A DNA stretch of 64,000 bases from Triticum aestivum. Its lineage: Eukaryota > Streptophyta > Magnoliopsida > Poales > Poaceae. The DNA lies in contig NC_057797.1 of the NCBI RefSeq assembly GCF_018294505.1, forward strand, positions 120,657,116 to 120,721,115. Direction: 5' to 3'. This document shows positions 1-12,403 of the stretch, in pieces. The notes beneath the pieces are model-generated. The model saw only the letters and a list, made by a program, of their open reading frames with translations. It was not told where the DNA came from and ran no database searches. The number at the start of each line of letters is the position of its first letter. Positions within the stretch are counted from its first letter, which is position 1. Both the position numbers and the translations under genes were made by a program.

Positions 1-3000
1 TTCGCATAGTTGTAGATTAATTTGTGAATTCTGTAGGGCTCAACAAAAGGGCATACTTCAACTGGAAAATAAAATCAAATGTAATGAGTAGGATGTGTTC
101 CTGTACTCATAATGCATTAATGCTCCATAGTCTCGCCTGATGTGACCAATTGTTATAGAGAGATGTTTTATCTTTTTCCCGCACTGTTGAACCATTAATT
201 TTACCTATTTGATGCCTTTTCTTTTAGGCATGGAAATGCTTCTTTTGGTCATGCTATACTATTATAATAATAGTGCTTATTTTTGCTACTACATCATGCT
301 TGTTAGCTATGCTTGACACATGTTTTTCCTGCTAAACCCAGCAAGCAGTTTTAGCCCATTTGGTCTTCCATTAGTTCAGTGCCTGATTCGTCGGGGTTGT
401 TGTGTTTTCTATGTTTCTCATCGTGTGTCGGGCAGTGGCGAGTGCAGCTAATACTAATACGCCAATGTGAGCTTCTTACAGACCTTGTTTCCCTCTGCTC
501 CTGCTACCTCTCCCTCCCCTTATATGCAAGATTGTACGATCTGCTTCGTTTCCTTGCTACATTTTTCCCACGGTACATAAACCTCTGACTAACTGAAGAG
601 AAAATGTCGTTGCCCTATAGTATTTTTAGATTAATTTTGTGTTGTTTTCTATATATTGCATTCTCACTACCATGCTTAATTATTTACAGGGCCATCAGAA
701 CATGTAACTCGAGTCTAGCGCCGCCTACCCAACAAGAATTGCATAGACTTCATTGTGGAAATCTGAATGTAGTTATTTATATGGGGGTTGCGACAGTAAG
801 CGGGTCAACACCGCTGAGGTGCACAACCATTCCGAGAAGTTGATGACCCATCTTGCCATTCTCTTATTGCCTGCTTGAGGTGCTAATTATTAATTGCTTG
901 TCGGGGTTGATCGTTGCCTGGGTCGATCGGCTGGAAGACTGAAGGTGTTGCAGAGCCTGCTACCCAATTCCAACAAGGTCACTCCATTTTTCCTTCTTTC
1001 TTTGTCCCTGAATTTGGTGCTGCTGCGTTTATGTTTGTGATGAAATTAATGGGTTCATGTTTGCGTTGGTCTGCGGGGTTAGGCATCAATTCTTGATGGG
1101 CCATTGAGTATCAGAAGCAACTGCATCTCCAAGTATAGGTCATTAAGCATGCCTGGATGCATTTGGATGATGATCTCAGTTTGAGGGAGTTATTGGTCTC
1201 ATCGATGACATACGCAAGTAAGATCTCTATGATCAGGGTCCAGTGCTTAGTTAATTTCTCGAGTGCTTGAATTGGTTGAATACATATGAACCATATCATA
1301 GGAAGAGATGTTGTGCTAGCTTTAGACAATGCACATTGTTCAGTTCATATATGGTTCCAACGATTAAATTCCATATCACAGGTTTGCCCAAGGCAAAAAA
1401 TATTAGTAATGCCACATGTATACAGTTAATGTTTATTCACATGTTTCCGCTTCCATTTTCTTGCCAGCAAGCAACACTGACCTCACACGTGTACTACTCG
1501 TTGCATTTGCTATATTGATTTACAAATAGGCTATCATGTATGTGAAGCTTTCTTCTGCTACAAAGGGCTCCTAGGCTTAATATCTTTATAGGATTATTGA
1601 GTTATTGAATCTAAAGGCATATAATCAGTTCTCAACTGATGTATATATATATATATATATATACATTTTTTTCATCCTCAAAATAATGTCACTTACATGT
1701 CTTGTCCTACATTTGTGATGTTGCTGAGGAGGTTCAGTTCTTGCAGGCGGGGTAAAACTTGAGTCACCTATGAAATGATTTTTACCATTTGTCAGAGCAG
1801 AGGTTTTTCTGGGGTTGAGCCTGTTTGGCTGTTTATGAGCAGGCAACACTATGGTCGATCAAGCCCTTGCAAGATAGTAATGCATTTTTGCATTCTGGGG
1901 TTACAATGGCGAGTACTAAACAAGACGACCATGGTATGAACTTTGTATTCTGGGATTGTGCTAAATTTCATGCTTCTGACTCCAGCAATGCATTTTTTTC
2001 ATGTACCTTCCATTTAGCTAGAAACTTGGGATAACTGAGGGAACTTCCTCACTTTTTCCGCTCTTCTCAGATTTTAGATTGGGCGTATAAACATGCGTGT
2101 CACAGATTGAATTTGAATTCGAGTATAAAATTAAAATGGGGAATAAACCATTGTGCCATGTTCAAAATTAGAACTATAAGGAAGAAAGAAATTATCAATT
2201 AGGATGTTGTGTTGTTTCTGTGTAAATATATGCCATGCTAACTTGATGTTTAATATAGGTGTGTAGGATAATGTCACATTTCCGTTGCAACCAATAACTT
2301 TCTCAGATTTAATCAGTTCTGTGAAGCAGTTGAACTACCAAAGCAACCACTAGCATCATTTTTTATCAAAATTTGTTTTAGTTTACTCCACTTCCTATTC
2401 GTTCCTTTTGTATGCTGAACTGAAAGTAGAACTGGTTAAGCATTTAAAAGAACCTTGTTGCGGTTTTTAATACATGTTGCAGTTTTTAAGTGGCACTACA
2501 AAGATACCCCTTATAAAGCAACACGTATTCAACAATGTTTTGTTGCAAAATTTTGCTTCATTGCTATGCAACACTGCCTTCTAATCTGAAAAATCTGACA
2601 GATATCACAACACTCATATGCTTATAAAGCACATGTTTCATAATAACTAGATGAACTATATACATGCTCTCCTTTTTATTGATTAGTTGGTTTAGCCCCT
2701 AAACTATCTTATATTATCTAAAAGAAGGCAGGCATAATTAGTTTTCCTGCAATTTTTGTTAGTTCTCTATATTGTTTTTGTTGATTTTTTATCTATTCTT
2801 CTATATCCACTCATGCAGTAGCAGTACATATGTACAATATTTTTGAATGCAGCTCCAGGAATAGGAACGTTTCCCGCAAAAAAAGGAATAGGACTGTACT
2901 CCTCCCAAAAGACAAAAGCAAGAGTAAGTATTGCTTCTCACATCCTATAGAAAATAATCTCACAAATCAATTTTTCCCTTGAAATATTTACGGTTGCAAA

Positions 3001-4533
3001 TATCCATCTTATGCAGCAATGCAGACAATAAAAATCCAGCACCAACAATGAATAGCCGGAGTAAACAAAACAAGCAAACCAAATCATGACGGCCCTTGAG
3101 GAAGGGTTGCAGTGTCGAGGAGCAGCAGGCATGTAAATCTGACTGCAATTCGTGTATGTCTCTTCCTATTTATCTGTTGTTCAACTGTGTTATTTGTGTA
3201 CTACGACAAATTTGAGTAATTGTCGGTCATGTAGCTAATGTAGGCGCAACTTCATGAACGTCTGCCAAGGTTCTTAGTGAGGGCTTCCTCTAAGATGCTT
3301 TCAAATTTTTGATTATCTAGCATATATATGCAGTGAAGATGTCTCTCCTTTTTGGTACCGCTCTGAATAGGACACATGGTGTTCATGTTCTGTTAGATAA
3401 TTTTATTCTTGTGTAGTTTGATTTAAAAGATGATAGGTCAGAATGACAGAATGTGATTAGTTTTGCTTTTCCTGCTGCTACACATGATTTTACTTTTACT
3501 TTTGTTTTTGATTGTTTCTTTTTCAGTTTCTTAAGGCTAGAACACTACAGTGATTGATTATGCACCTGAAGGATTGATGAAGCTGCTTGGACTGAATTTC
3601 TCTTTAAAATACATGGTGATTGTTTGGGATGATTGGGCAAAAATAGTTGGGAATTGGTTTTTTATTACATGCAAAACTTCAAGCCTTGGGGTCTTGCTGA
3701 CATTTGTTGTTTCAAGTTTAGACCTTTTTCACCGCTGACTATACTCTCAAGTTCAGGTCACGGTGGATGGTTTGAGAGGAGGAAGGCAGAGCAGAGACAA
3801 ACGACGCATTCCATCATGCATGTGTGTGAATTTGTATCGTCCTACTATTGTGTTGCTTTGTTTTACAGTAATAAATAAAGAGATGAATCAGATTTTCTTT
3901 GGTTCGTTAGCAAAATTTTACACATCAAGTATTTTATACATAGCTAGAAAAGTGTACCATCTGATTATTGTTTTATACACAGTTGCTTGATTCTTTTTGT
4001 TCCTCTATAGGCCTCTGATCCTGTCTGCAGTGTGTGGCTAGGTTGTTCGTCCACCTAGGTCGTAGGTTCTTTTCTTCCTGCCGACGGCAGGTACAAGACT
4101 CAATCAATGGTTAATGGACAAGCACTATATACACCATCCATCTATGCTAATATAGCCTGTCTTTTAAAACCAATGTATGCTATTACCAAGTGATCTGAAT
4201 ATTTTCTTTTAAGCATGAACTTTCATGTAATGGAATATAAGTATCTTTAAGTTGATTCTAAATCAATCTCATACACATGCTTTGTATGCTTGGCTCGCTT
4301 TCGCTTTTTGCGCCATGGTCAAACATGCAGCGATGACTTTATCTAATATTTATCACTTCAAAATGTGTCTGAAAAATATTAATGTACACTCTCTCAATAC
4401 ATGACTTGCTTTTGGCCTTTGCGCCATTGGCGCAACTGGTCATCTAGTAGGATGAACACAAGATGGATCAACAATTAGGACGATCCCTCCAACTAATATA
4501 AACTGCTGCCCGCAAACAAACAAACAAAAAACC
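1..4533. other. AT-rich non-coding sequence, no supportable gene
   Basis: All open frames here are short (under about 85 codons), overlap in different frames and show no recognisable domain. The base composition (T-rich runs, scattered TTTTTCAG-like acceptors near 3520) would fit introns or untranslated exons of a neighbour, and an AATAAATAAAG stretch near 3870-3882 on the plus strand could be a polyadenylation signal of a gene entering from the left. That is only a possibility: I see no coding exon. A TA microsatellite lies at 1642-1663. No transposon boundary was recognised before the MITE at 4534. Confidence 0.4.
1642..1663. repeat. (TA)11 microsatellite
   Basis: Eleven uninterrupted TA units are visible. 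Repeats of this kind are often length-polymorphic and could serve as a marker. Confidence 0.9.
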
Positions 4534-4593
4534 TACTCCCTCCGACCCATATTATACTTGTCGCTGGTTTAGTACAACTTCTCGGAGGGAGTA
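4534..4593. mobile_element. Very short Stowaway-type MITE
   Basis: The 60-bp stretch begins TACTCCCTCCG and ends CGGAGGGAGTA, a perfect 11-base inverted repeat including the TA target dinucleotides. CTCCCTCCG is the known terminal motif of Triticeae Stowaway (Tc1/Mariner-derived) MITEs. Only about 40 bases lie between the ends, so this is a minimal or internally deleted copy. It lies about 90 bp beyond the probable 3' end of the kinase transcript. Confidence 0.8.
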
Positions 4594-4679
4594 ATATAAA
4601 CTGCTCAAGCACAATGAGAAGCAAATCACCAGGAATCCAGCTGAGGACACCAAACACATATGGAAGTGTAGTTATACTT

Positions 4680-4839
4680 ATATTTTATCCACAGCGTCAC
4701 TACCAACAACGGTTACAGAAAACAGATGTAATCATACAACAGCACAGCGCAACCCTCTGAAACAAACGACACAACAGAAGGATGAACACATTACAAACAC
4801 AAAGGCCACACCACCAAGGGGAACCGCCACGCCTGCTCG
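4680..4839 (-). other. Probable 3' UTR of the SnRK2 gene
   Basis: Sequence directly downstream of the TGA stop on the minus strand is T/G-rich, as plant 3' UTRs often are. It contains a GATAAAATATAAG stretch (plus-strand 4678-4690) that could be an AAUAAA-like near-upstream element. The actual cleavage site cannot be read from sequence alone. Confidence 0.4.
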
Positions 4840-7800
4840 TCACAACGCGCACACGAAGTCGCCGCTGTCCTCGACGTCCGCGTCGACGTCGTCTATGTCG
4901 TCCAGCTCCATGCTCCCTAGCCCGGGCACCGACAGCTGCCCGGCGAACTTGGAACCGTCGCCCGGTATCCGCGCCTCCTGGATGATGGCCATGATCTCCT
5001 CCAGGGTCTGCGGGGGAGCGTTGACGCCGACCATGTGCAGGCTCATCTGGTACTCGTCGGTCATCTCGATCGGCAGATTCTTGAGGAACCACGGGTGGTT
5101 CTTGATCTCTTGGATGGTTATTCGCTGCAGGAAGTAGCTGGTGAGAATGCAGGTATTCAGCGTTTCTGTTTGGAAACATAGCTGTTTGGGGAGAGGGATT
5201 ACTTGCTCAGGGTTTGCCACGAAAATCCGGGACAGCAAATGTCTGCACTCCATCGAAATCCGGACGTAATCAGGTACCGAGTATTGTACGCTGAGTATCC
5301 TCTGCAAGGATCTTATAAACTTTTACTCCCAAGCATAATTAATGGCATGCGCTGAGTGAAGCAAAATGGAATGAGGATATGGTGCAGCTGATTGTTGGAT
5401 GAACTCACAGTAATTGTCTTGCGGAAATTCTTCGGTTCGTCTGGGTCCTCAAAAGGATAAGCGCCGACAAGCATCACATATAGTGTTACTCCACAGGACC
5501 AGACATCAGCGACCTGAATTGCACAGTGATGTTTGAAGGTTTCAGGTGAAGGATCATGAACACTTGACAAGAGAAACAGTAAATAGAAATTACCTTTCCA
5601 TCATATTCCCTTCTAGAAAGGACCTCAGGGGCGATGTAGGCAGGAGTACCGACGGTCGATTTTGGCTGAGAGTGCAACACAGAGGACTGAAAAGAAGATG
5701 TATGGGTAAGTATACTGGCTTAGTTAGTAAGCAGGTGATTATAAATGTCATAATCTGCTATGGATTACCTTGGAGTAACCGAAATCACATATCTTGAGCC
5801 GGGGTGCTTCGCTCCCATCCAGGAGCGTATTTTCTAGTTTCAAATCTCTATGACATATTTGCTGCAGTGGTAACAGGATATGGTTATGTGCTATGTGCTA
5901 CTTCTAGGTTGCTCTTGTAACTTAATTTGAAATAGTTGTGTACCATGGAATGGCAATAGCTAACTCCAGAAAGCAATTGTTGGAAGAAGAACCTAGCCTG
6001 TTGATAAGAATGAATAAGTCGATAAATCATCAATACAATGGCATGCATGTAACTATTAATTATCATAAATTGTGATGAATATCGTATACCTCATTCTCGC
6101 TAAATCTTCCAGAACCACAGATCCTTTCAAATAGCTCACCGCCAGCAGCGTATTCCATAACTATGGCCAAATGTGTGGGAGTTAGCACAACCTGAAAAAC
6201 TAAGTGATCTCTGTTAAGTCCTGCAATCTGGATATGATAATAGATTCATACTTTGAGAAAATAAGACACTGATTTTTAGTGCTCCTAGGAAATAAAAGGA
6301 GTTAAACTGAGAAAATCCTTGGTCGATTTGGACTAACAAAATTATATATTTTTAGGCCAGGTCAAAGTATTAATCAATCGCTTTCATATTTGTACACTTT
6401 TACGCAAAGGTGGGGGACTATTGAAGCAAAGCTTCTTTTGAGACAATACCATTACAAGTATAACTACCTGGAATAAATATTTCTTATGGTTATGGTGTCT
6501 GTCTCTGTCACGTCTTGAATAAAAAAGTATGATTGTGTTCAAATTTAACTATGGTGCTAGAGTTACAACATTTTTTGCTTGTCCATGCATTCACTCGTTC
6601 TGAACTGCAGTTAGAATGCATAGCATGAGCAAGATTTCAAGTCCAAGAATAACATTAACCTGCAACACTTGAACAAGAGGCTATGGTGTCCTACTAGGCC
6701 ACGGTCGCTTCCAATAGTCATATAATGAAAGTTCACATTGCGGCCCCTAAGCAATTATGGTATCTTCACACAACGTAATGGTGGTCTCAATTCTCAACGC
6801 CAGCGGCAGGTCCACAACAGAATTACCCAAGTTAGAGGGCATGCACTAGGACAAGCTACTGAATGCTGATAAGCATCCAATCATCCAACAGAATTAATAT
6901 GTTCTCACAAACAGTTGAAAAAGCAGCCCACTAGTCATGCACATGGAATGAATAAACATAAAATTACCATATAAGCGAGAATAAGGGTCTATCGGAATAT
7001 TCATAGCCACACCTAGCATATGCTTCAAACTACACAAAATAGGAAAACCACTGTGCGCATAAAGTTTAACAATAAAGGTATCCGTCACTACCAAAAGTGT
7101 CCTTTCAAACGCTGCAACTAGGATAAAGGTTTTCTTTACATATTCTAATTGTGCTATTCAGGTTAATGGATGGATAACAGATAGGCACCACTTTCTTGCT
7201 GGAATGGGTACAGGACAGAAGCCGAGAAGTTGAACATTACATCATATCATGTATGCATTTATTTATTTATTTTGTNNNNNNNNNNNNNNNNNNNNNNNNN
7301 NNNNNNNNNNNNNNNNNNNNNNNNNNNNNNNNNNNNNNNNNNNNNNNNNNNNNNNNNNNNNNNNNNNNNNNNNNNNNNNNNNNNNNNNNNNNNNNNNNNN
7401 NNNNNNNNNNNNNNNNNNNNNNNNNNNNNNNNNNNNNNNNNNNNNNNNNNNNNNNNNNNNNNNNNNNNNNNNNNNNNNNNNNNNNNNNNNNNNNNNNNNN
7501 NNNNNNNNNNNNNNNNNNNNNNNNNNNNNNNNNNNNTCAGCAAACACATTGCAATGAAGTTTCAAAAGAAATGATTATTTTATAAGTAGGCATTAGGACT
7601 TAGAACATACGACCTTAGGCCAGAGCTTGGGTCCACACATTTTTGCATCGCTTTTTAAAGCCATTATATGTAACACGTGGTCGGAAAAATTAGAAAAAAT
7701 GTCTTGAGTTTCCGAAAATCATTGGACTGAGGTAACGCGCATTGTCAGATCCATAAAGATGACACTGGATTCAAATGTTTTGAGTTTGTATCAGTATTTC

Positions 7801-9133
7801 CATACAGTCAGAAAGAACTTACCTCTTTGAATCTAACAATGTTCGGATGCCTCAGAGATCTGTGGTTCATAATCTCCCTTTGAACATTCTCATCAATCTA
7901 CGAAAGCAGAAGAATAATAATTAAAGTTCCAGCTGACAAACTAAAGATACTCAAATACCACGCCCAAAATGGCTTACAGAACCCAATTAAGTTAAGGTGA
8001 ATGGTTTTCTCCACGCGAACAGCGAAACGTGAACAATAAAATGGTCAGAGGTGGTGGATGTAATAGATCGAAAATAATAAATGGTTGTGTGTACATAATG
8101 AATATAGCAGTATCATTGATTGAGTGAAAGATGTTGAGAGCCAATGATGATAAGGAAGAAAGGTGGGGGGAATGTCCATAAGTGGCTGAAGTGAACTACA
8201 AGTAATAACACATGCTAACCGATATGACCGTGTGAATTAATTAGTAAAGAGGGTTTACCTAACATGACAGTGTTTGCTAACTTCATTTTGTTGAGCAGAC
8301 AGAAATTTTGCTAATTCCGTACGGGCGTCTACCAGCTTTGTGGAAACTTATTTAACTAACTAACTGTTAACACCTTGAACAAGCCAACCATTGTTCTGCA
8401 TAATCTAACAAAATGCAACACAATCCAAGGAGGCATTCCAAAATTGGACAGACCATTCACTTGGGCTGCAAAACGGGGCAGGGTATATGGATTTGGTTGG
8501 TGATCCTGGTACCAAAGATGAACACTGTGAATAGATGCTTGCCCGATTTACAGCTAAGGTGGACAGGACTTGGACTAATTAGCACCAGGTGAAAATCCAT
8601 CTGTTTAATCAATATAAAGCGATGAACAGAGGAGCGACTGCATTGACCGGTCAAGTGTGATTTGAGGCCAAGAAACCGAATAGCGATGTGAACTATATTT
8701 CGCTCAAAATTCAAGACCATGAATTAAAAGCATCGAAACTCGACTGGGAATTTCAGACACCGAAACAGAGCATGTCGGGCCAGCGGTAGCACAGTGGATC
8801 ATCGAATCTCTTTACTCCTGAGCAAACTAGTACACCCGGAACCACTCAAGCCAAATACGTAGCACCGAATCAGCCGTTGAGCAAACTAGTACTACTCCCA
8901 GCTAAACACCAGCAGTCCGGATGAAGAAGCCTCGTCTACGAATCAAGAACTCAAACACAACCTAGGAAAGGGCGGATTAGACACAGAGGGGGATGAATTT
9001 AATTCGAGCTCACCTTGTGCCCCCTCTCGATGAACTTGACGGCGAAGAGCTCCTTGGTCCTGACGTCCCGTACCAGCTTGGCCACCCCGAAGTTGCCGGA
9101 CCCTATGTCCTTGATCACCTCGTACCGCTCCAT
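4840..9133 (-). CDS. SAPK2: SnRK2 serine/threonine protein kinase, SAPK2-like (9 exons, 341 aa)
   Basis: Nine exons on the minus strand, all with GT-AG introns: 9014-9133, 7823-7897, 6090-6191, 5944-5997, 5769-5861, 5594-5686, 5409-5513, 5203-5301 and 4840-5124. Every exon is a multiple of three, so all introns are phase 0, and the internal sizes 75-102-54-93-93-105-99 are the conserved plant SnRK2 set. Visible motifs are the Gly loop GSGNFGVA (11-18), Lys33 in AVKF, Glu48, HRDLKLEN (121-128, Asp123), DFG (143-145) and APE (167-169). Ser154 and Ser158 in the activation loop match the OST1 Ser171/Ser175 positions. The family-specific SnRK2 box follows, then an Asp-rich tail (about 319-335) ending SGDFVCAL. 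SnRK2 kinases act in ABA and osmotic-stress signalling in cytosol and nucleus and are held inactive by clade A PP2Cs. The start [13 protein letters not shown] matches my recollection of rice SAPK2 (subclass II), so orthology is inferred, not tested. No stop or splice-site defect was seen; the only gap is in intron 2. Confidence 0.95.
7276..7536. other. Assembly gap of 261 N inside intron 2 of the kinase gene
   Basis: A run of 261 N lies in the 1631-bp intron 2 (6192-7822). Flanking sequence is ordinary intron, and both neighbouring exons are complete, so the protein prediction is unaffected. Open frames crossing the gap are artefacts. The true gap size is unknown and it may hide a repeat. Confidence 0.98.
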
Positions 9134-10433
9134 CCCGGACCCCCTCCGTCCGTCCGTCCGTCCGTCCGCAGCTCGTAGGCACCACTGGAGCGAGAAGCAA
9201 GCGGCAGCAGGCCGCCGGTGGCTGCCGGCTCAGGCGGGTCGGTCAAGATTCAAGCACCGAACGGAGCCAGTGGCGAGTGGAGTGGACACCGGGAGGGAGG
9301 AAGCACCCGAGCGAGGAGAGGGAGCGGGCGGGGGAGGGGGGAGAGAGGAAGGTGAGGGAGGGAGGGAGGGGAGTGCGCTGCGGTGTGGGAGGGCTGGGGC
9401 TCCTTTTGACGAGGCCGGGTGGGTCGGGTCGCAGTGCGTGGGGAGAGAGACGTACCCATGTAGCCATACCGTCCGTCGTGGGGCGAGCCGTCGACGGCTA
9501 CGCTACGAAGCGGTCGCCGGCTCGCCTTGCTCGATGGTGATTAATTTTGCAGAGTTCGGAAAACTTCTCCCGGTATTTCCCATTTCAACGGTTCGTGCGG
9601 ATCGGTAGTAGGCATTTTCTTTCACTGCCGGTGAACTCTTTACATGGGTGCCCTGATAACTTTTTTTCTGCCATGATATGGTAGGTCTAGGATACATTTC
9701 AATATCTCATACTAGGAAATTTGGAAAGATGGATTAGTATATGTAAATATGAATATTCGGAATTTAAACATGTTCTCTATGTGAGGCGACCTACTTGGAT
9801 TTCTTGTATCTCAACCCGCGCGGAGTTGTATCATGTGTGTAAGCGATTAAAAAAACATAGCGGCACTGGTGAAGCTATGTGCAAGGCTGCAGAGACCACA
9901 ACCCCCAACCTTGGATAGTTTTATGAAAAAAATATTGAAGAGGGCTAAGAATAAAAAAATAGGATATTCTGCCATATATAAACCGTTGAAAAATATCGCA
10001 ACACCTAGTTGAGCACTAAAAACAAGCTAATTACAAACTAGTCAACCAAACAAAAGTAAAGTTGCTCTACCGTAGTGGCTGTCAACCCGCAACTTTCTCT
10101 TGCTCAAGCGCCCCGAGTTTGAATCCATTTCAAAAATAAAATCAACCAAACAAAAGGACCGACACGATCCTCTCAACAACATCGTGCTAATGCAACAGCG
10201 TGACCTTATCCATTGTCATCCAACATCTCCGTTGCCACAACATTATGATGATGAAAGAGTATATCAAAAGGAATAAGCAGAGAAATTTGACATATGATGC
10301 CCAATCACCATCAACATTGCCATGCTTAGGGCTTGCAACCCCCTAGCACGGTCAAATAGGAGCTCTTTGCTCGGCCCAAACTGCAAGCAAGCATAAAATT
10401 TGGGAAAGAATCAACCATAGCACACGGTTTTAA
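9134..10433 (-). promoter_or_regulatory. 5' UTR and promoter side of the SnRK2 gene
   Basis: Directly upstream of the ATG at 9133 the minus strand carries a CGGA repeat and then a long C/T-rich tract (plus-strand 9290-9380 is GGGAGGG-type), as often seen in plant core promoters and 5' UTRs. The first 350 bases are GC-rich and change to AT-rich sequence after about 9600. I found no convincing TATA box at a normal distance and no clear ABRE (ACGTG core) cluster. The upstream boundary is set by the MITE at 10434, so at most about 1.3 kb of undisturbed upstream DNA remains before the transposon block. Confidence 0.6.
9145..9168. repeat. (TCCG)6 microsatellite in the kinase 5' UTR
   Basis: Six perfect TCCG units lie 12-35 bp upstream of the start codon; on the gene strand they read CGGA. 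A repeat here could alter 5' UTR length between alleles. An identical six-unit TCCG run occurs at 34159-34182. Confidence 0.9.
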
Positions 10434-10611
10434 GAGTAATGCTACATCCACGTAAGAATTTTACGTGTTTTACGTAACCTTCCACATGGACAATTGCGAT
10501 TGAAGAAGGGGGATGAAGGGGCCCCACCCACCTGAAAATCAGGGGGGCGAAAGAGTTATTGGGGAGGTTATGTAAAACGTTTCGTAAAGGTACGGAGGTC
10601 TAGGATTATCG
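10434..10611. mobile_element. MITE with Mutator-like 9-bp target duplication
   Basis: The left end (GAGTAATGCTACATCCACG) and the inverted right end (CGATAATCCTAGACCTCCG) are imperfect inverted repeats that extend for about 45 bp, through TTTTACGTAACCT on the left. The element is flanked by CGGTTTTAA (10425-10433) and CGGTTTCAA (10612-10620), a 9-bp duplication with one mismatch. The 9-bp length is typical of Mutator-like elements. No coding sequence is present. The right duplication was later hit by Copia element B. Confidence 0.75.
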
Positions 10612-10620
10612 CGGTTTCAA

Positions 10621-12403
10621 TGTTGAGGATCGTAGCAGAAATTTAAAATTTTCTACGCATCACCAAGATCAATCTATGGAGTAATCTAGCAACGAGGGGA
10701 AGGGGAGTGCATCTACATACCCTTGTAGATCGCTAAGCGGAAGCGTTGCAAGAACGCGGATGAAGGAGTCGTACTCGCAGCGATTCAGATCGCGGTTGAT
10801 TCCGATCTAAGCGCCGAACAACGGCGCCTCCGCGTTCAACACACGTGCAACCCGGTGACGTCTCCCACGCCTTGATCCAGCAAGGGGAGAAGGAGAGGTT
10901 GGGGAATACTCCGTCCAGCAGCAGCACGGCGGCGTGGTGGTGGTGGAGGGGTGCGGAACTCCAGCAGGGCTTCGCCAAGCACTACGAGAGACGAGGAGGG
11001 AGAGAGGGAGGGCTGCGCCAAGAGGGAGATGATCTCGTGTGTCTTGCAGCCCCCAATACCTCAAGTATATATAGGGGAAGGGGAGGGGCTGCGCCCCCAT
11101 ATAGGGTTCCCTCCCTAGGGGTGGCGGCAGCCCCAAAACCCATCTAGGGTGGCGGCCAAGGGAGGAGAGAGGGGGGCGCACCTAGGGTGGGCCCTAAGGC
11201 CCATCTGGACCTAGGGTTTGCCCCCTCCCACTCTTCCTTGCGCCTTCGGCCTTGGTGGGGGGCGCACCAGCCCACCTGGGGCTGGTCCCCTCCCACACTT
11301 GGCCCACGCAGCCTTCTAGGGCTGGTGGCCCCACCTGGTGGACCCCCGAGACCCTCCCGGTGGTCCCGGTACGTTACCGATAGCACCCAAAACTTTTCCG
11401 GTGACCAAAACGGGACTTTCCATATATAAATCTTTACCTCCGAACCATTCCGAAACTCCTCATGACGTCCGGAATCTTATCCGAGACTCTGAACAACATT
11501 CGGTAACCGCGTACATACTTTCCCTATAACCCTAGCGTCATCGAACCTTAAGTGTGTAGACCCTACGGGTTCGGGAGTCATGCAGACATGGCCGAGACAA
11601 CTCTCCGGTCAATAACCAACAGCAGGGTCTGGATACCCATGTTGGTTCCCACATGCTCCACGATGATCTCATCGGATGAACCACGATGTCAAGGATTCAA
11701 TCAATCCGTATACAATTCCCTTTGTCTATCGGCACGATACTTGCCCGAGATTCGATCGTCGGTATCCCGATACCTTGTTCAATCTCGTTACCGGCAAGTC
11801 TCTTTACTCGTTCCGTAACACATCATCCCGTGATCAACTCCTTGGTCACATTGTGCACATTATGATGATGTCCTACCGAGTGGGCCCAGAGATGCCTCTC
11901 TGTTACACAGAGTGACAAATCCTAGTCTCGATTTGTGTCAACCCAACAGACACTTTCGGAGATACCCGTAGTGCACCTTTATAGCCACCCAGTTATGTTG
12001 TGACGTTTGGCATACCCAAAGCACTCCTACGGCATCCGGGAGTTGCACAATCTCATGGTCTAAGGAAATGATACTTGACATTAGAAAAGCTTTAGCATAC
12101 GAACTACACGATCTTGTGCTAGGCTTAGGATTGGGTCTTGTCCATCACATCATTCTCCTAATGATGTGATCCCGTTATCAACGACATCCAATGTCCATGG
12201 TCAGGAAACCGTAACCATCTATTAATCAACGAGCTAGTCAACTAGAGGCTTATTAGGGACATGGTGTTGTCTATGTATCCACACATGTATCTGAGTTTCC
12301 TATCAATACAATTCTAGCATGGATAATAAATGATTATCATGAACAATGAAATATAATATAATAATAACTAATTTATTATTGCCTCTAGGGCATATTTCCA
12401 ACA
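10621..12403 (-). repeat. 3' LTR of element B
   Basis: 1783 bp, in the minus orientation. It runs from TGTTGAGGATCG to the conserved GCCTCTAGGGCATATTTCC end and is followed by the reversed polypurine tract. Open frames in its GC-rich middle are not genes. Confidence 0.93.

Noticed and set aside
4895..5137. 80-codon plus-strand frame
   Set aside because: It is antisense to SnRK2 exon 9 and reflects the coding constraint of that exon.
7196..7585. Frames of 96-129 codons on both strands
   Set aside because: They run through the N gap and are artefacts.
8819..8892. 15-bp direct repeat TGAGCAAACTAGTAC in kinase intron 1
   Set aside because: A short isolated repeat without inverted ends or other structure. 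Too little to call an element.
9015..9608. 197-codon plus-strand frame over the kinase exon 1 and promoter
   Set aside because: It is antisense to exon 1 and the GC-rich 5' UTR, has low complexity and shows no domain.
10807..11386. Overlapping frames of 80-124 codons on both strands
   Set aside because: They lie in the GC-rich middle of a Copia LTR and recur in each LTR copy because the LTRs are homologous, not because they encode protein.
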